Assembly: GCF_030411955.1 (NCBI RefSeq)
Contig: NZ_JASNRA010000034.1
Span: forward strand, 933 to 43,517
Reading direction: 5' to 3'
From: Massilia sp. YIM B02443
Lineage (GTDB): Bacteria; Pseudomonadota; Gammaproteobacteria; Burkholderiales; Burkholderiaceae_D
DNA: 42,585 bases
The notes below the pieces were generated by a model that searched no databases, was not told where the DNA came from, and saw nothing but the letters and a program-made list of their open reading frames with translations. Below, piece by piece: positions 32,588 to 41,239 of this stretch. The stretch's first letter is position 1. Each line of letters starts with the position of its first letter. Position numbers and translations under genes: made by a program.

Positions 32588-32596
32588 TGCTATTGT
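32588..32596 (+). promoter_or_regulatory. possible extended -10 promoter of the 28-residue peptide gene
   Basis: TGCTATTGT fits an extended -10 (TGn plus TATTGT) 28 bp before the small gene. A TTGACA at 32578-32583 is too close to serve as its -35 and has no good -10 of its own at 17 bp. Confidence 0.3.
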
Positions 32597-32624
32597 CGGC
32601 ACATCAAGCACTCAGGAGAGCAAC

Positions 32625-32711
32625 ATGCTGAAAATCTTATTGTGGGCAGTAGCGATCATCTTCCTCATCGGCCTGCTGGTCGTGACCGGTGTGCTGAAGA
32701 TGATTTTCTGA
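32625..32711 (+). CDS. 28-residue single-helix membrane peptide
   Basis: A very short gene supported by context. A strong ribosome site (CAGGAGAGCAAC before ATG) precedes it, and an intrinsic terminator follows 30 bp after its TGA. The translation begins MLKILLWAVAIIFLIGLLVV and ends GVLKMIF: one transmembrane helix with a Lys near each end. I do not know a name for it. Comparable tiny membrane proteins either stabilise larger complexes or act as stress peptides. With no close partner gene, its role is open. The upstream gene is the divergent TonB receptor, so iron regulation is conceivable but the Fur-like site is 120 bp away. Coding status rests on signals, not on homology. Confidence 0.65.
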   Translation: MLKILLWAVAIIFLIGLLVVTGVLKMIF

Positions 32712-32740
32712 TCGTCGCGCGGATCTTTCCGTACGACCGG

Positions 32741-32780
32741 CGGCGCGTCACCGTGAAAGCGGACGCGCCGTCTTGTTTTT
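32741..32780 (+). terminator. intrinsic terminator of the small peptide gene
   Basis: CGGCGCGTC (32741-32749) pairs with GACGCGCCG (32762-32770), followed directly by TCTTGTTTTT. A good GC stem with a U-rich tail, placed 30 bp after the 28-codon gene. Confidence 0.8.
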
Positions 32781-32787
32781 GACGGAC

Positions 32788-32825
32788 AAAAAAAACGCCA
32801 TCGCCGCGCAAGCGGCGATGGCGTT
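32788..32825 (-). terminator. intrinsic terminator of the DUF885 gene
   Basis: AACGCCATCGCCGC (32794-32807) and GCGGCGATGGCGTT (32812-32825) form a perfect 14-bp stem with a four-base loop. On the minus strand it is followed by eight T (32795-32788), a classical terminator 49 bp after the DUF885 stop codon. With the plus-strand terminator beside it, it insulates two convergent transcripts. Confidence 0.88.
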
Positions 32826-32873
32826 CTGCTGGACAGGAATGCAGGCAGCGAGCGCTGTCGCTGCGCTATGCCA

Positions 32874-34712
32874 TCAGGCCTTCTTCTGCTGGGCGATCCA
32901 GTTATCGACCAGCTCGCCCAGCACGTCGAGCGGCACCGAACCGGCGCCCAGCACCAGGTCGTGGAAGGCCGGCAGCGAGTACTTGTCGCCCAGTTCCGCC
33001 TGCGCCTTCTGGCGCAGTTCCAGGATGCGCAGCATGCCGATCATGTAGGCGTTGGCCTGGCCCGGCCACACGATGTAGCGCTCGGTTTCCTGCACGCCCA
33101 TGCCGTAGTCGATCGCCTGCTGGCGCGTCCATCCCTTGGTGTGGATGCCGGTGTCGGCCACCAGGCGGCGGGCGCGGAACAGCTCCGAGCCGAGCGCGCC
33201 GAGCAGGCCCGGCACGTCGCCTTCGTACCAGCCCTGCTCCACCGCCAGCCGTTCGGTGTACAGCGCCCAGCCTTCCGAGTGCGCGCTGCCGCCGCTGAAG
33301 ATGCGCTGGCTGCGGAATTTCGGAATGCCGGTCTGTTCCTGCTGGATCGCCAGCTGGAAGTGGTGGCCCGGCACCGCCTCGTGGTAGGCCAGGCTGCGCA
33401 TGCGGATCATGTCGAAGGTCGGGCCGCGCAGCGGCACCCAGAAGATGCCCGGACGGCTGCCGTCCGGCGCCGGCATGGTGTAGTGGGCGGCGGCCGACGG
33501 CTCGGTCAGCGGCGGCACGCGGCGCACGTCCACCGGCGCGCGCGGCTTCAGGTTGAACAGCGAGGCGCTACGCCGCTCGGCGTCGCGCACCATCTCGTTG
33601 TAGCTGGCGATGATGGCGGGACGCGGGTCGCCTTCGCCCTTCGGCTGGAAGCGCGCATCGAGCTGCTTCATGCGCTCTTCGATGCCGCCTTCGGAGAGGC
33701 CTTGCGCGCGCAGGTGCTTGTCCATCTCGGCTTCGATGCGCGCCACTTCGCGCAGGCCGATATTGTGGATCTGCTCCGCGGTCAGCTTGGTGCTGGTGAA
33801 GTTTTCCAGCGCGCGGGCATAGGCCTTGTCGCCGCCCGGCAGGCGCGAGATGCCGGCCACGTCGCCGGTCTTCGGATGGATCTCCGCCAGGTGCGCCTGC
33901 ACGCGGGTGTAGGCCGGGCGCACCTTCTGTTCGACGATGCGGGTGGCGCGCGCGATGGCGGCCTGGCGCGCTTGCGGTGTCAGGTCCTTCATCGTGGCCG
34001 TTTTCTCGGTCAGCGAGGTCACCAGCACGTTCTCGGCGGCGGCCGGTTTCAGGAAGTGGTCGACCTGGAACTGGGCGCGCTCGAGGATGAAGCGCGGCGG
34101 GATCAAGCCCTTGGCGGCGGCGCCCTTGCCGCGCGCCAGCGCTTCGTCCATGCGCGTGCCCACCTGGTCCAGGCGCGCCAGGTAGCTGTCGACGTCCTGG
34201 GCGTTGCGTAGCGGGTGGGTGTTGGTCATGTAGTTGACCAGGCTGACCTGCACCCCGCTGAACTGCGAGAACACCCAGTTGTAGTCCTCGAACGGTTCGT
34301 TAGCGATCACGTTCTGCAGCGACCAGCGCATCACGGCGGCCGAGATCTTCTGGGTCGCGTCCAGCGGGCTGGCGGCGAAGCCGTCCAGGCGCTTGAGGCC
34401 GGCGCGCGCCATGTCCTGCACCTTCTTGCGGTACGCCGGGCTCAATGGCGTCAGTTCGCGATCCAGCCTGGCCTGCTCGGCGCCGCTGAAATACTGGGTC
34501 GACGTCGCCAGCTGCGGGTTCAGGCGCACCCAGTCCTCGGCGAACTTGTCGGCCCACTGGTCGAACGCCTTGTACGGCGCGACGGCGGCCTTGGCGCTTG
34601 GTGCCGGCGTGGCGGCGTGCGCTGACGGGACAACGGCGGCGGCGATGGTGGTGGCAAATGCGGCAGGCAGGAACAGGGCGGCGACGGCGGCGCGCAGGCG
34701 GGAAGCGGGCAT
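32874..34712 (-). CDS. exported DUF885 family metallopeptidase-like protein
   Basis: A 612-residue secreted protein. The signal peptide is residues 1-34 (ending SAHA-ATPAP). The DUF885 domain fills the rest: ADKFAEDWVRLNP at the start, AYHEAVPGHHFQLA (His444, Glu445 and His450/His451) and SEGWALYTE (479-487). This HExxxxGHH-type motif with a downstream Glu suggests a zinc hydrolase related to M32/M3-like gluzincins. Several DUF885 proteins have been proposed as peptidases, but the substrate is unknown. A strong terminator follows the stop codon. Length and motifs are complete. Confidence 0.9.
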   Translation of the reverse strand: MPASRLRAAVAALFLPAAFATTIAAAVVPSAHAATPAPSAKAAVAPYKAFDQWADKFAEDWVRLNPQLATSTQYFSGAEQARLDRELTPLSPAYRKKVQDMARAGLKRLDGFAASPLDATQKISAAVMRWSLQNVIANEPFEDYNWVFSQFSGVQVSLVNYMTNTHPLRNAQDVDSYLARLDQVGTRMDEALARGKGAAAKGLIPPRFILERAQFQVDHFLKPAAAENVLVTSLTEKTATMKDLTPQARQAAIARATRIVEQKVRPAYTRVQAHLAEIHPKTGDVAGISRLPGGDKAYARALENFTSTKLTAEQIHNIGLREVARIEAEMDKHLRAQGLSEGGIEERMKQLDARFQPKGEGDPRPAIIASYNEMVRDAERRSASLFNLKPRAPVDVRRVPPLTEPSAAAHYTMPAPDGSRPGIFWVPLRGPTFDMIRMRSLAYHEAVPGHHFQLAIQQEQTGIPKFRSQRIFSGGSAHSEGWALYTERLAVEQGWYEGDVPGLLGALGSELFRARRLVADTGIHTKGWTRQQAIDYGMGVQETERYIVWPGQANAYMIGMLRILELRQKAQAELGDKYSLPAFHDLVLGAGSVPLDVLGELVDNWIAQQKKA

Positions 34713-34862
34713 CGTGGATCTCTTTCGGAATGTCGTAGGTGTTGGACGGCTCGAGTCACTACAAGTGCTTTATTGCTGATAGACAAGGTAGCACGGAAGT
34801 GAACAGTTCAACAACGGCAACAGTTGTATGCCAGCGTACGTACGGCCATCATGCGCCAGACA

Positions 34863-35270
34863 TTATTCCTCGAGGTCGCGCCGGCGCGCCCGCCCCAGTG
34901 CATCGCTGCCGGCGCCGGCAGCGATGATGCGGTCCTTGATCTCCATCTCTCCGCCCACATAGACCAGCACCGCGCAGAAGCAGGCCAGCACCTTCCAGCC
35001 GATCAGCAGGAACAGCATCAGCAATGCCAGCCCGACGCCGGCGACGGCCAGGTTGAACTGGCGCCCGCTCAGGTTGAACGCCGTGAACTTGCGCTCGCGG
35101 CGGCGGAAGAACAGCGCGAACCATAGCCAGTACGGAATCGCATACACGAAATACAGCAGCATGCCGATCCCGAACGGGAAGCCGACCACCGGCACCATGA
35201 AGGCCAGCACGCCGCCGACGGCGATGCCGAGCCAATAAAGGAAAAGACTGCGGTAGAACGTGTTACGCAT
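34863..35270 (-). CDS. small integral membrane protein, 135 aa
   Basis: Function unknown. Four hydrophobic helices can be drawn: about 7-27 (FLYWLGIAVGGVLAFMV), 30-52 (FGIGMLLYFVYAIPYWLWFAL), 74-92 (LAVAGVGLALLMLFLLIGW) and 92-105. A basic loop (RRRERKF) lies between the second and third, and a charged C-terminal tail (RARRRDLEE) is cytoplasmic. An AGGAG ribosome site lies before the ATG at 35270. It is divergent from the arsenite-type transporter gene, 125 bp away, but no functional link is evident. Confidence 0.75.
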   Translation of the reverse strand: MRNTFYRSLFLYWLGIAVGGVLAFMVPVVGFPFGIGMLLYFVYAIPYWLWFALFFRRRERKFTAFNLSGRQFNLAVAGVGLALLMLFLLIGWKVLACFCAVLVYVGGEMEIKDRIIAAGAGSDALGRARRRDLEE

Positions 35271-35361
35271 GGCGCTCCTGTGACGACGGTGGATGTCGGC
35301 GCCGATCTTACAACATCGGACCGCGCCGGCGCCGTTTGCCGCCCGGCGGCGAGCAGATTCG

Positions 35362-35367
35362 TATAAT
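35362..35367 (+). promoter_or_regulatory. TATAAT element upstream of the transporter gene
   Basis: GTATAATG, 29 bp before the chosen ATG at 35396, is a perfect -10 hexamer. Its presence argues that the in-frame ATG at 35366 lies inside the promoter and is not the start. Confidence 0.45.
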
Positions 35368-35395
35368 GCCGACCACCACCACCACGGGACACCGC

Positions 35396-36370
35396 ATGCA
35401 GCAGCTCAGGGACACGCTCGAACAGCGCCAGGTCGCCATCTATTTCACGGCCGTGGCGGTCGCCGCACTGGCCGCCCTTGTCGTGCCGGGCACCGTTGCG
35501 CTCGAAGCACTGGTCAACCCGGCGCTGGCCCTGATGCTGTTCGTGACCTTCCTGCAGGTGCCGCTGGCGGAGCTTGGGCGGGCATTCACGCAGGGGCACT
35601 TCATCGGCGCCCTGCTGGTCACCAACTTCGTCGTCATCCCGCTGCTGGTGGCAATCCTGCTGCCGCTGGCGCCGGATCAACCGCTGGTGCAGCTGGGCGT
35701 GCTGCTGGTGCTGCTGGCGCCCTGCATCGACTACGTGGTGACGTTCGCCCACCTGGGCCGCGCCGACGCGCGCCTGCTGCTGGCGGCGACGCCGGTGCTG
35801 CTGCTGGCGCAGATGGCGCTGCTGCCGCTGTACCTGCGCCTGCTGCTGGGCGACGCGGCGGCGGCGCTGGTCCAGCCCGGCCCCTTCATCGACGCGTTCA
35901 TCTGGCTGATCGCGGCGCCGCTGGCGCTGGCGGCGCTGGTGCAGTTCGCGGCCGCGCGCAACCCGAGCGCGGCGCGCGCCGGCGCCCTGCTCGGCCTGCT
36001 GCCGGTGCCGGCCACCGCGCTGGTGCTGCTCGTAGTGGTGGCGTCCGTGGTTCCGCAGCTGGGCCAGGCGCGTGCCGCGGCGCTCGGCGTGCTGCCGCTG
36101 TACGCCGCCTTCGCGCTGCTGGCCCCGCTCGCCGGCTGGCTGGTGGCGCGCCTGTTCCGCCTGGCCGCGCCGGCCGGGCGCGCGGTGGCCTTCAGCGGCG
36201 CCACCCGCAATTCGCTGGTGGTGCTGCCGCTGGCCTTGGCCGTGCCCGGCGCGCTGCCGCTGCTGCCGGCGGTGATCGTCACCCAGACCCTGGTCGAACT
36301 GCTGGCCGAACTGGTCTACGTGCGCGTGATCGCGCGCTTCGGCAGCGCGGCGCGCCAAGCTGGCGCTTGA
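35396..36370 (+). CDS. arsenite/bile acid:Na+ symporter-superfamily transporter
   Basis: A 324-residue membrane protein with about ten helices, of the bile acid:sodium symporter/arsenical resistance-3 superfamily. Recognisable stretches are LVNPALALMLFVTFLQVPL, LAPCIDYVVTFAHLGRADA (the Cys in helix four corresponds to the ACR3 functional cysteine) and FSGATRNSLVVLPLALAVP. Resistance by arsenite export is therefore possible, but there is no arsR, arsC or arsH nearby, so another anion is equally possible. The start at 35396 (MQQLRDTLEQ) is chosen over 35366 because of the TATAAT overlap and the Thr-run leader the latter would give. Confidence 0.85.
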   Translation: MQQLRDTLEQRQVAIYFTAVAVAALAALVVPGTVALEALVNPALALMLFVTFLQVPLAELGRAFTQGHFIGALLVTNFVVIPLLVAILLPLAPDQPLVQLGVLLVLLAPCIDYVVTFAHLGRADARLLLAATPVLLLAQMALLPLYLRLLLGDAAAALVQPGPFIDAFIWLIAAPLALAALVQFAAARNPSAARAGALLGLLPVPATALVLLVVVASVVPQLGQARAAALGVLPLYAAFALLAPLAGWLVARLFRLAAPAGRAVAFSGATRNSLVVLPLALAVPGALPLLPAVIVTQTLVELLAELVYVRVIARFGSAARQAGA

Positions 36371-36484
36371 TCCGGCGCCGATCGGCTAGACTGATTGGCA
36401 AGAAGCTTCCGCTGCCGGAAGCGCGGGCGGCGCTCGTCCGCGCCCGGCATGATCGAGTATGAACACAGCACAAAGGAACCTGCC

Positions 36485-36880
36485 ATGCCGCTTTCGCAAT
36501 CCGTCCACGAACAAATGAGCCAGCGCCTGCAGCAGGCGCGTGAAGACCTGCTGGGCGCGGTGCGCGCGCGCACCGATGCCGATGAAGGCGACGCGCCGTC
36601 GATCGCCCCCGGCGCGCACACGGTGCCGGGCGACGACCGCCCCACCGCCGAGATGATCAGCCACGACGAAGCCCACCTGGCCGAGCACGATACCAACACC
36701 CTGCACGAAATCGACGCCGCGCTCGGCAAGCTCGCCAACGGCGGCGCCGGCATCTGCGAGTCGTGCGGCTGCGAGATCCCGGACGAGCGCCTGCTCGCCA
36801 CCCCGACCGTGCGTTTCTGTATCGCATGCCAGGACCGCATCGAGAAAGAAAGCGGCATCGGCCGCGGCCCGACGATGTAG
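36485..36880 (+). CDS. TraR/DksA-family zinc finger protein
   Basis: A 131-residue protein with a C4 zinc finger, C91xxC94 and C112xxC115 (ICESCGCEIPDERLLATP, then FCIACQ), at the C-terminus of a helical hairpin. The sequence from EMISHDEAHLAEHDT to LHEIDAALGKLANG is the coiled-coil part. DksA-type proteins enter the RNA polymerase secondary channel; here the acidic residues expected at the coiled-coil tip are not clearly conserved. It may therefore be one of the many stand-alone zinc-finger relatives rather than true DksA. The start at 36485 has an AAAGGAA ribosome site. Convergent with the copper ATPase gene. Confidence 0.9.
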   Translation: MPLSQSVHEQMSQRLQQAREDLLGAVRARTDADEGDAPSIAPGAHTVPGDDRPTAEMISHDEAHLAEHDTNTLHEIDAALGKLANGGAGICESCGCEIPDERLLATPTVRFCIACQDRIEKESGIGRGPTM

Positions 36881-36894
36881 CCATATGCTCCATC

Positions 36895-36932
36895 CTGACG
36901 CCGGCACGTGCGCTCGATGCGGCCGGCGTCAG
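36895..36932. terminator. bidirectional hairpin between convergent genes
   Basis: CTGACGCCGGC (36895-36905) and GCCGGCGTCAG (36922-36932) form a perfect 11-bp stem with a 16-base loop. The right arm overlaps the stop codon of the copper ATPase gene. It lies between two converging genes, where a shared terminator is expected, though U-tracts are lacking. Confidence 0.45.
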
Positions 36933-39472
36933 TCCGCGCGCAGGCGCAGCGCGTTGAGCACCACCAGCGCCGACCCGGCCGCCATGCCGATCCCCGCCAT
37001 CCACGGCTGCAGCAAGCCCAGCGCCGCCGCCGGAATCGCCATTACGTTGTACAGCGTGACCCAGGCCAGGTTCTGGCGGATCACCGCCAGCGTGCGGCGC
37101 GCGGTGTCGGCGGCGTCGGCCAGCGGCTGCAGGCCTTCGCTCAGCAACACCACATCAGCATGCAACTGCGCCAGTTCGGCGCCGCGCCCCAGCGCGAACG
37201 ACACGTCGGCCGCGCGTAGCACCGCCGCATCGTTGACGCCGTCGCCCACCATCGCCACCACCGCGCCCTGGCGCTGCAGGCGGCGCACGTAGTTCAGCTT
37301 TTCTTCGGGCAGCTTGCCGCCCAGCGCGCCGGCGATGCCCAGCTGGGCCGCGATCTGCTGCGTGGTGTCGTGGTCGTCGCCGCTGAGCAGCAGCACCGTC
37401 TTGCCGGCCGCGCGCAGGCGCCGCACCACGTCGCCGGAGTCTGGACGCAGCTCGTCGCACAGGTCGAAGCGCGCCAGCCAGCCGTCGGCGTTGCCGAGCC
37501 AGACCGCGGTGGTCCCGGCCGGCACCGCCGCACGCGCCACGCCGCCGGCCACGCCCTCGACCCAGGATGCGCTGCCGAGCCGGTAGCAACGTCCGCCGAC
37601 CCAACCCTCGACGCCCTGCCCGACCACGAAGCGCACCCGTTCGGCCAGCAGCGGTGCCGCATCTTCTCCATCATTGTCACACTCTGCGTCACCCTTCTCG
37701 CCGGCCTCGTGCGCGCCCGCCGCCGCTTCGGCGGCTTCGGCGGCGGCCCGGATCGGTGCTGCCAGCGGGTGCGGATTGTCCGCTTCCAGCGCGGCGGCGA
37801 TGCGCACGCAGGCGTCGACCCCGAGCGCGCCCACCGGCACCGCCTGGCGCAGCACCGGGCGGCCATGGGTCAGCGTGCCGGTCTTGTCGAACACCACGTG
37901 GGTGGCGCGGTCGAACGTCTCCAGCGTGTGCGGGCGCACGGCCAGCACGCCGCGCCGCAGCAGGCGGTCGGTGGCGGCGGCCAGCGCGCTCGGGGTGGCC
38001 AGCGACAGCGCGCACGGGCAGCCCGCCACCAGCACCGCCAGCGCGGCCTGCCAGGCGCGCGCGGCGTCGCTCGGCAGCCAGGCGCAGAACACCAGCAGCG
38101 CCAGCGCCAGCAGGCCGCCCATGAACCAGTCGGCGGCGCGCTCGGCGCGGCGCGCCAGCGCCGGCTTGCCCTGCACCGCGCGCTCGGCCAGGCGCACCAG
38201 GAGCGCCAGCGTGCTGTCGCCGGCGCCCGAGATCACCCGCAGCACGATTGCCTGGCCGACGTTGAGCGCGCCGCCGGGCAGCGTGTCGCCGGGGCCGCGC
38301 CGGCGGGTGCGGCTTTCGCCGCTGAGCAGCGCCAGGTCGACCACGGTGTCGCCTTCGTGGATGACGCCGTCGGCCGGCGCGGCCTGGCCGGCCTGCACCA
38401 GCACCAGGTCGCCCGCCTGCAGCGCCGCGGCCGGAACGGGTTCGGTGTCGCGCGCCGGCGGGTCGCCGCGCAGACGCAGCGCCGATTGCGGCAGGCCGCG
38501 CTGGAGTCGTTCGAGCGCGCCGGCGGCCTGGCGCCGCGCCGCCAGCTCCAGGTAGCGGCTGCCCAGCAGCAGGAAGATGAACAACGCCACCGAACCGAAA
38601 TACACTTCGCCGGCGCCCGACAGCAGCGCCGCGCAGCTGCCGACGAAGGCAGCGCCGATTCCGAGCGCGAGCGGCAGGTCGACGTCCGGCACGCCGCGCC
38701 GCAGGCCACGCCAGGCGCCGCCGAAGAACGGCCGCGCGGAATACAGCAGCGCCGGCAGCGCGAACAGCAGGCCGGCCCAGTCCATCGTCTCGGCCGGGCC
38801 GCTGTCGGCGCCGCCGCCACGTGCGTCGTCCTCGACCACGCCCACCAGCCACGCCGGCAGCGCGACCATCGTCACCTGCAGCGTCGACAGGCCGGCCACG
38901 CTCATCTGGCGCAGCAGGGTGCGGCGCGCCCGTTCCAGGCCGGCGCCGTGGCGCGGCGCACCGCCCGCCCAGGCGGTCAGGCCGATCGTGCGCAGGCGCT
39001 GCAGGATCGCGTCGGCGCTGCAGGCGGCCGGGTCCCAGCGCACCGTCACGCGCCCGCCGGCCAGGTCCATCTGCGCCGCGCGCACGCCGGTCAATTGGCC
39101 GATGCAGCGTTCGACCAGCCAGACGCCGGCCGCGCAGCGCACGCCATCGACGGTAAATTCGGCTTCGCCGCGCGGGCCGGTGGCGGGACCGGATGCGGAT
39201 GCGGATCCGGCTTCCGGCTCGGCGGCGCAGGTGGCGGGCGGGGCGAAGGCGGCGCGGGTGGCGTAGTAGGCGGCGCAGCCGGCATCGGCGATGGCCTGGC
39301 CGGCGGCGGCGCAGCCGGCGCAGCACATCGCGCGCGCGCTGCCTTCGATCGTGGCTTGCCAGCAGGTGTCGGGCGCCAGCGGCCGGCCGCAATGGAAGCA
39401 GCCCGCCTGCCCCTGCCCCTGCGCCTGTCTTGCCGCCGCCTCGGCGATCGCGTCCGCCAGCACTGCACTCAT
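36929..39472 (-). CDS. ccoI: CcoI/FixI-like copper P1B-type ATPase
   Basis: An 847-residue heavy-metal P-type ATPase predicted to supply copper for cbb3 oxidase assembly. The N-terminal Cys-rich domain (CFHCGRPL, CCAGCAAAG) is typical of CcoI/FixI. The metal-transport motif CPC is at 485-487, SGES at 384-387, DKTGT at 529-533 (Asp529 phosphorylated), the HP pair at 568-569 and GDGVND at 743-748. The heavy-metal domain reads VRCAAGVWLVER: the second cysteine of the usual CxxC is Gly116 (codon GGC, one base from TGC), so this site would bind copper weakly or not at all. A strong AGGAG site supports the start. It lies 81 bp after hemN on the same strand; no ccoNOQP genes are in the window, so the symbol is by family. 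Confidence 0.88.
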   Translation of the reverse strand: MSAVLADAIAEAAARQAQGQGQAGCFHCGRPLAPDTCWQATIEGSARAMCCAGCAAAGQAIADAGCAAYYATRAAFAPPATCAAEPEAGSASASGPATGPRGEAEFTVDGVRCAAGVWLVERCIGQLTGVRAAQMDLAGGRVTVRWDPAACSADAILQRLRTIGLTAWAGGAPRHGAGLERARRTLLRQMSVAGLSTLQVTMVALPAWLVGVVEDDARGGGADSGPAETMDWAGLLFALPALLYSARPFFGGAWRGLRRGVPDVDLPLALGIGAAFVGSCAALLSGAGEVYFGSVALFIFLLLGSRYLELAARRQAAGALERLQRGLPQSALRLRGDPPARDTEPVPAAALQAGDLVLVQAGQAAPADGVIHEGDTVVDLALLSGESRTRRRGPGDTLPGGALNVGQAIVLRVISGAGDSTLALLVRLAERAVQGKPALARRAERAADWFMGGLLALALLVFCAWLPSDAARAWQAALAVLVAGCPCALSLATPSALAAATDRLLRRGVLAVRPHTLETFDRATHVVFDKTGTLTHGRPVLRQAVPVGALGVDACVRIAAALEADNPHPLAAPIRAAAEAAEAAAGAHEAGEKGDAECDNDGEDAAPLLAERVRFVVGQGVEGWVGGRCYRLGSASWVEGVAGGVARAAVPAGTTAVWLGNADGWLARFDLCDELRPDSGDVVRRLRAAGKTVLLLSGDDHDTTQQIAAQLGIAGALGGKLPEEKLNYVRRLQRQGAVVAMVGDGVNDAAVLRAADVSFALGRGAELAQLHADVVLLSEGLQPLADAADTARRTLAVIRQNLAWVTLYNVMAIPAAALGLLQPWMAGIGMAAGSALVVLNALRLRAD

Positions 39473-39553
39473 GCGTTACTCCTTTCGGTTCGGGCACGGC
39501 AAGGCTTGCGCGCGGGCCGCCGCCCGCACCGGACAGACGCGTTCAGCCGACCA

Positions 39554-41032
39554 TCAGATGGTCTGCGAGTGGCGCGGGGCGTCGTTGCGGGTGGCCAGGT
39601 AGCGGTCGAACACCATGCACACGTTGCGGATCAGGAGCCGGCCTTTCATCGACACGCTCACCCAGTCGTGATCGACGCGGATCAGGCCATCGGCTTCCAT
39701 CGCCTTCAGCTGCGTCAGCTCGTCGGCGAAGTATTTGTCGAAGACGATCGGGAAGGCCTGCTCGATCGCCGGGATCGACAGCTCGAACTGGCACATCAGC
39801 TTCTGGATGATGGTGCGCCGCAGCGCATCGTCCATCGACAGGCGCAGGCCGCGCTGGACCGGCAGTTCGTTCTGGTCGATCATGTCGTAGTACTCCTCGA
39901 GCGTCTTGACGTTCTGGCTGTAGGTGGCGCCGACCGAACCGATGCTCGACACGCCGCAGGCCACCAGGTCGGCGTCGGCGTGGGTCGAGTAGCCCTGGAA
40001 GTTGCGGTGCAGTCGGCCCTGGCGCTGGGCCACCGCCAGGTCGTCGTCCGGCTTGGCGAAATGGTCCATGCCGATGTAGACGTAGCCGGCCGCGCCGAGG
40101 CGCTCGATGCACAGCTGCAGCATCTGCAGCTTGGTGTCGCTGTCGGGCATGTCGGCGGCCAGGATGCGGCGCTGCGGCTTGAACAGGTGCGGCATATGGG
40201 CGTAGTGATACACCGAGATGCGGTCCGGGTCGGCGGCGACCACCTTGTCCAGGGTCGCGGCCATGGTATCCATGGTCTGCTTCGGCAGGCCGTAGATCAG
40301 ATCGATGCTGATCGAGCGGAAGCCCGCGGCGCGCGCGGCGTCGATCACGGCGCGCGTCTCGTGTTCGGGCTGCACGCGGTTGACCGCCTTCTGTACGTCG
40401 GCGTCGAAATCCTGCACGCCCAGGCTGATGCGGTTGAAGCCCTGGCGGCGCAGGCTGTGCACGCGTTCGACCGACACGGTGCGCGGGTCGACCTCGATCG
40501 AGTATTCGCCCACGCTGTCCGGCGCGAAGCGGAAGCTGCGCCGGATGTGGTCCATCAGGTCGCCCATCTGCTCGTCCGCCAGATAAGTCGGCGTGCCGCC
40601 GCCGAAGTGCAGCTGCTCGACCTCGTTCATGCCGGCGAACAGCATGCCCTGCATCTCGATCTCGCGCTTCAGGTAAGACAGATACGTGGCGGCCTTGTCG
40701 CGGCGCCTGGTGACGATCTTGTTGCAGGCGCAGTAGTAGCACACCGTGTCGCAGAACGGGATGTGCAGGTACAGCGACAGCGGCCGCTTGCTGCCGCGGG
40801 TGCGCACGCCGGCCACTGCGTGCAGGTAGTCGCGGTAGCCGAACTCGGGCGTGAAGCGGTCGGCGGTGGGATACGAGGTGTAGCGCGGGCCGGACTTTCC
40901 CAGGCGGCCGAGCAGGCCGGCGTCGAATTCGACGGCGTGGAACGGGGCGCCGGCGAGCGGCGAGGATGTTGCGCCGGCGTGCGGCGCGGGTGACGGGATG
41001 GGGCTGGTGGCTGAGAATTCTTCAACGAGCAT
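39554..41032 (-). CDS. hemN: oxygen-independent coproporphyrinogen III oxidase
   Basis: A radical-SAM enzyme that converts coproporphyrinogen III to protoporphyrinogen IX without oxygen. The 492-residue protein contains CDTVCYYCAC, with cluster ligands Cys94, Cys98 and Cys101, and the HFGGGTPTYL motif (142-151). The catalytic sequence SGPRYTSYPTADRF typical of HemN, rather than HemW, is present near the N-terminus, along with the HemN C-terminal domain (RNVCMVFDRY). A Pro/Ser/Ala-rich leader of about 40 residues is longer than in E. coli. The start at 41032 is supported by a distant GGAG; 41074 is an alternative. FNR-box-like palindromes lie upstream, consistent with induction under low oxygen. 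Confidence 0.96.
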   Translation of the reverse strand: MLVEEFSATSPIPSPAPHAGATSSPLAGAPFHAVEFDAGLLGRLGKSGPRYTSYPTADRFTPEFGYRDYLHAVAGVRTRGSKRPLSLYLHIPFCDTVCYYCACNKIVTRRRDKAATYLSYLKREIEMQGMLFAGMNEVEQLHFGGGTPTYLADEQMGDLMDHIRRSFRFAPDSVGEYSIEVDPRTVSVERVHSLRRQGFNRISLGVQDFDADVQKAVNRVQPEHETRAVIDAARAAGFRSISIDLIYGLPKQTMDTMAATLDKVVAADPDRISVYHYAHMPHLFKPQRRILAADMPDSDTKLQMLQLCIERLGAAGYVYIGMDHFAKPDDDLAVAQRQGRLHRNFQGYSTHADADLVACGVSSIGSVGATYSQNVKTLEEYYDMIDQNELPVQRGLRLSMDDALRRTIIQKLMCQFELSIPAIEQAFPIVFDKYFADELTQLKAMEADGLIRVDHDWVSVSMKGRLLIRNVCMVFDRYLATRNDAPRHSQTI

Positions 41033-41121
41033 GACGATGTGACTCCGACAGGTGGCCGCTTTGCGAAACTGCAAAGTGACACGGACTGACGCCAGTCTAT
41101 TGACCTGCCTCCGGCGAATCT

Positions 41122-41135
41122 TTGACTTGCATCAA
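41122..41135 (-). promoter_or_regulatory. FNR box upstream of hemN
   Basis: TTGACTTGCATCAA matches the FNR consensus TTGAT-N4-ATCAA at nine of ten defined positions. It is centred about 96 bp upstream of the hemN ATG, a normal place for FNR activation if the transcript has a leader of about 55 bases. The window encodes its own FNR at 18487-19260. Confidence 0.72.
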
Positions 41136-41239
41136 ATATGGCTGAGTCTGGTCAACATGGGTATTGTCGAGCGGAACTGGACAGCACTGTCGATGTCCCG
41201 GTTTGCCCGCTTCATTGGCAAGAAATAGCCGAAGAAACC

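Noticed and set aside
37370..40993. 1207-codon open frame on the plus strand
   Set aside because: Antisense to the copper ATPase and hemN; low-complexity Arg/Gln/His-rich shadow translation.
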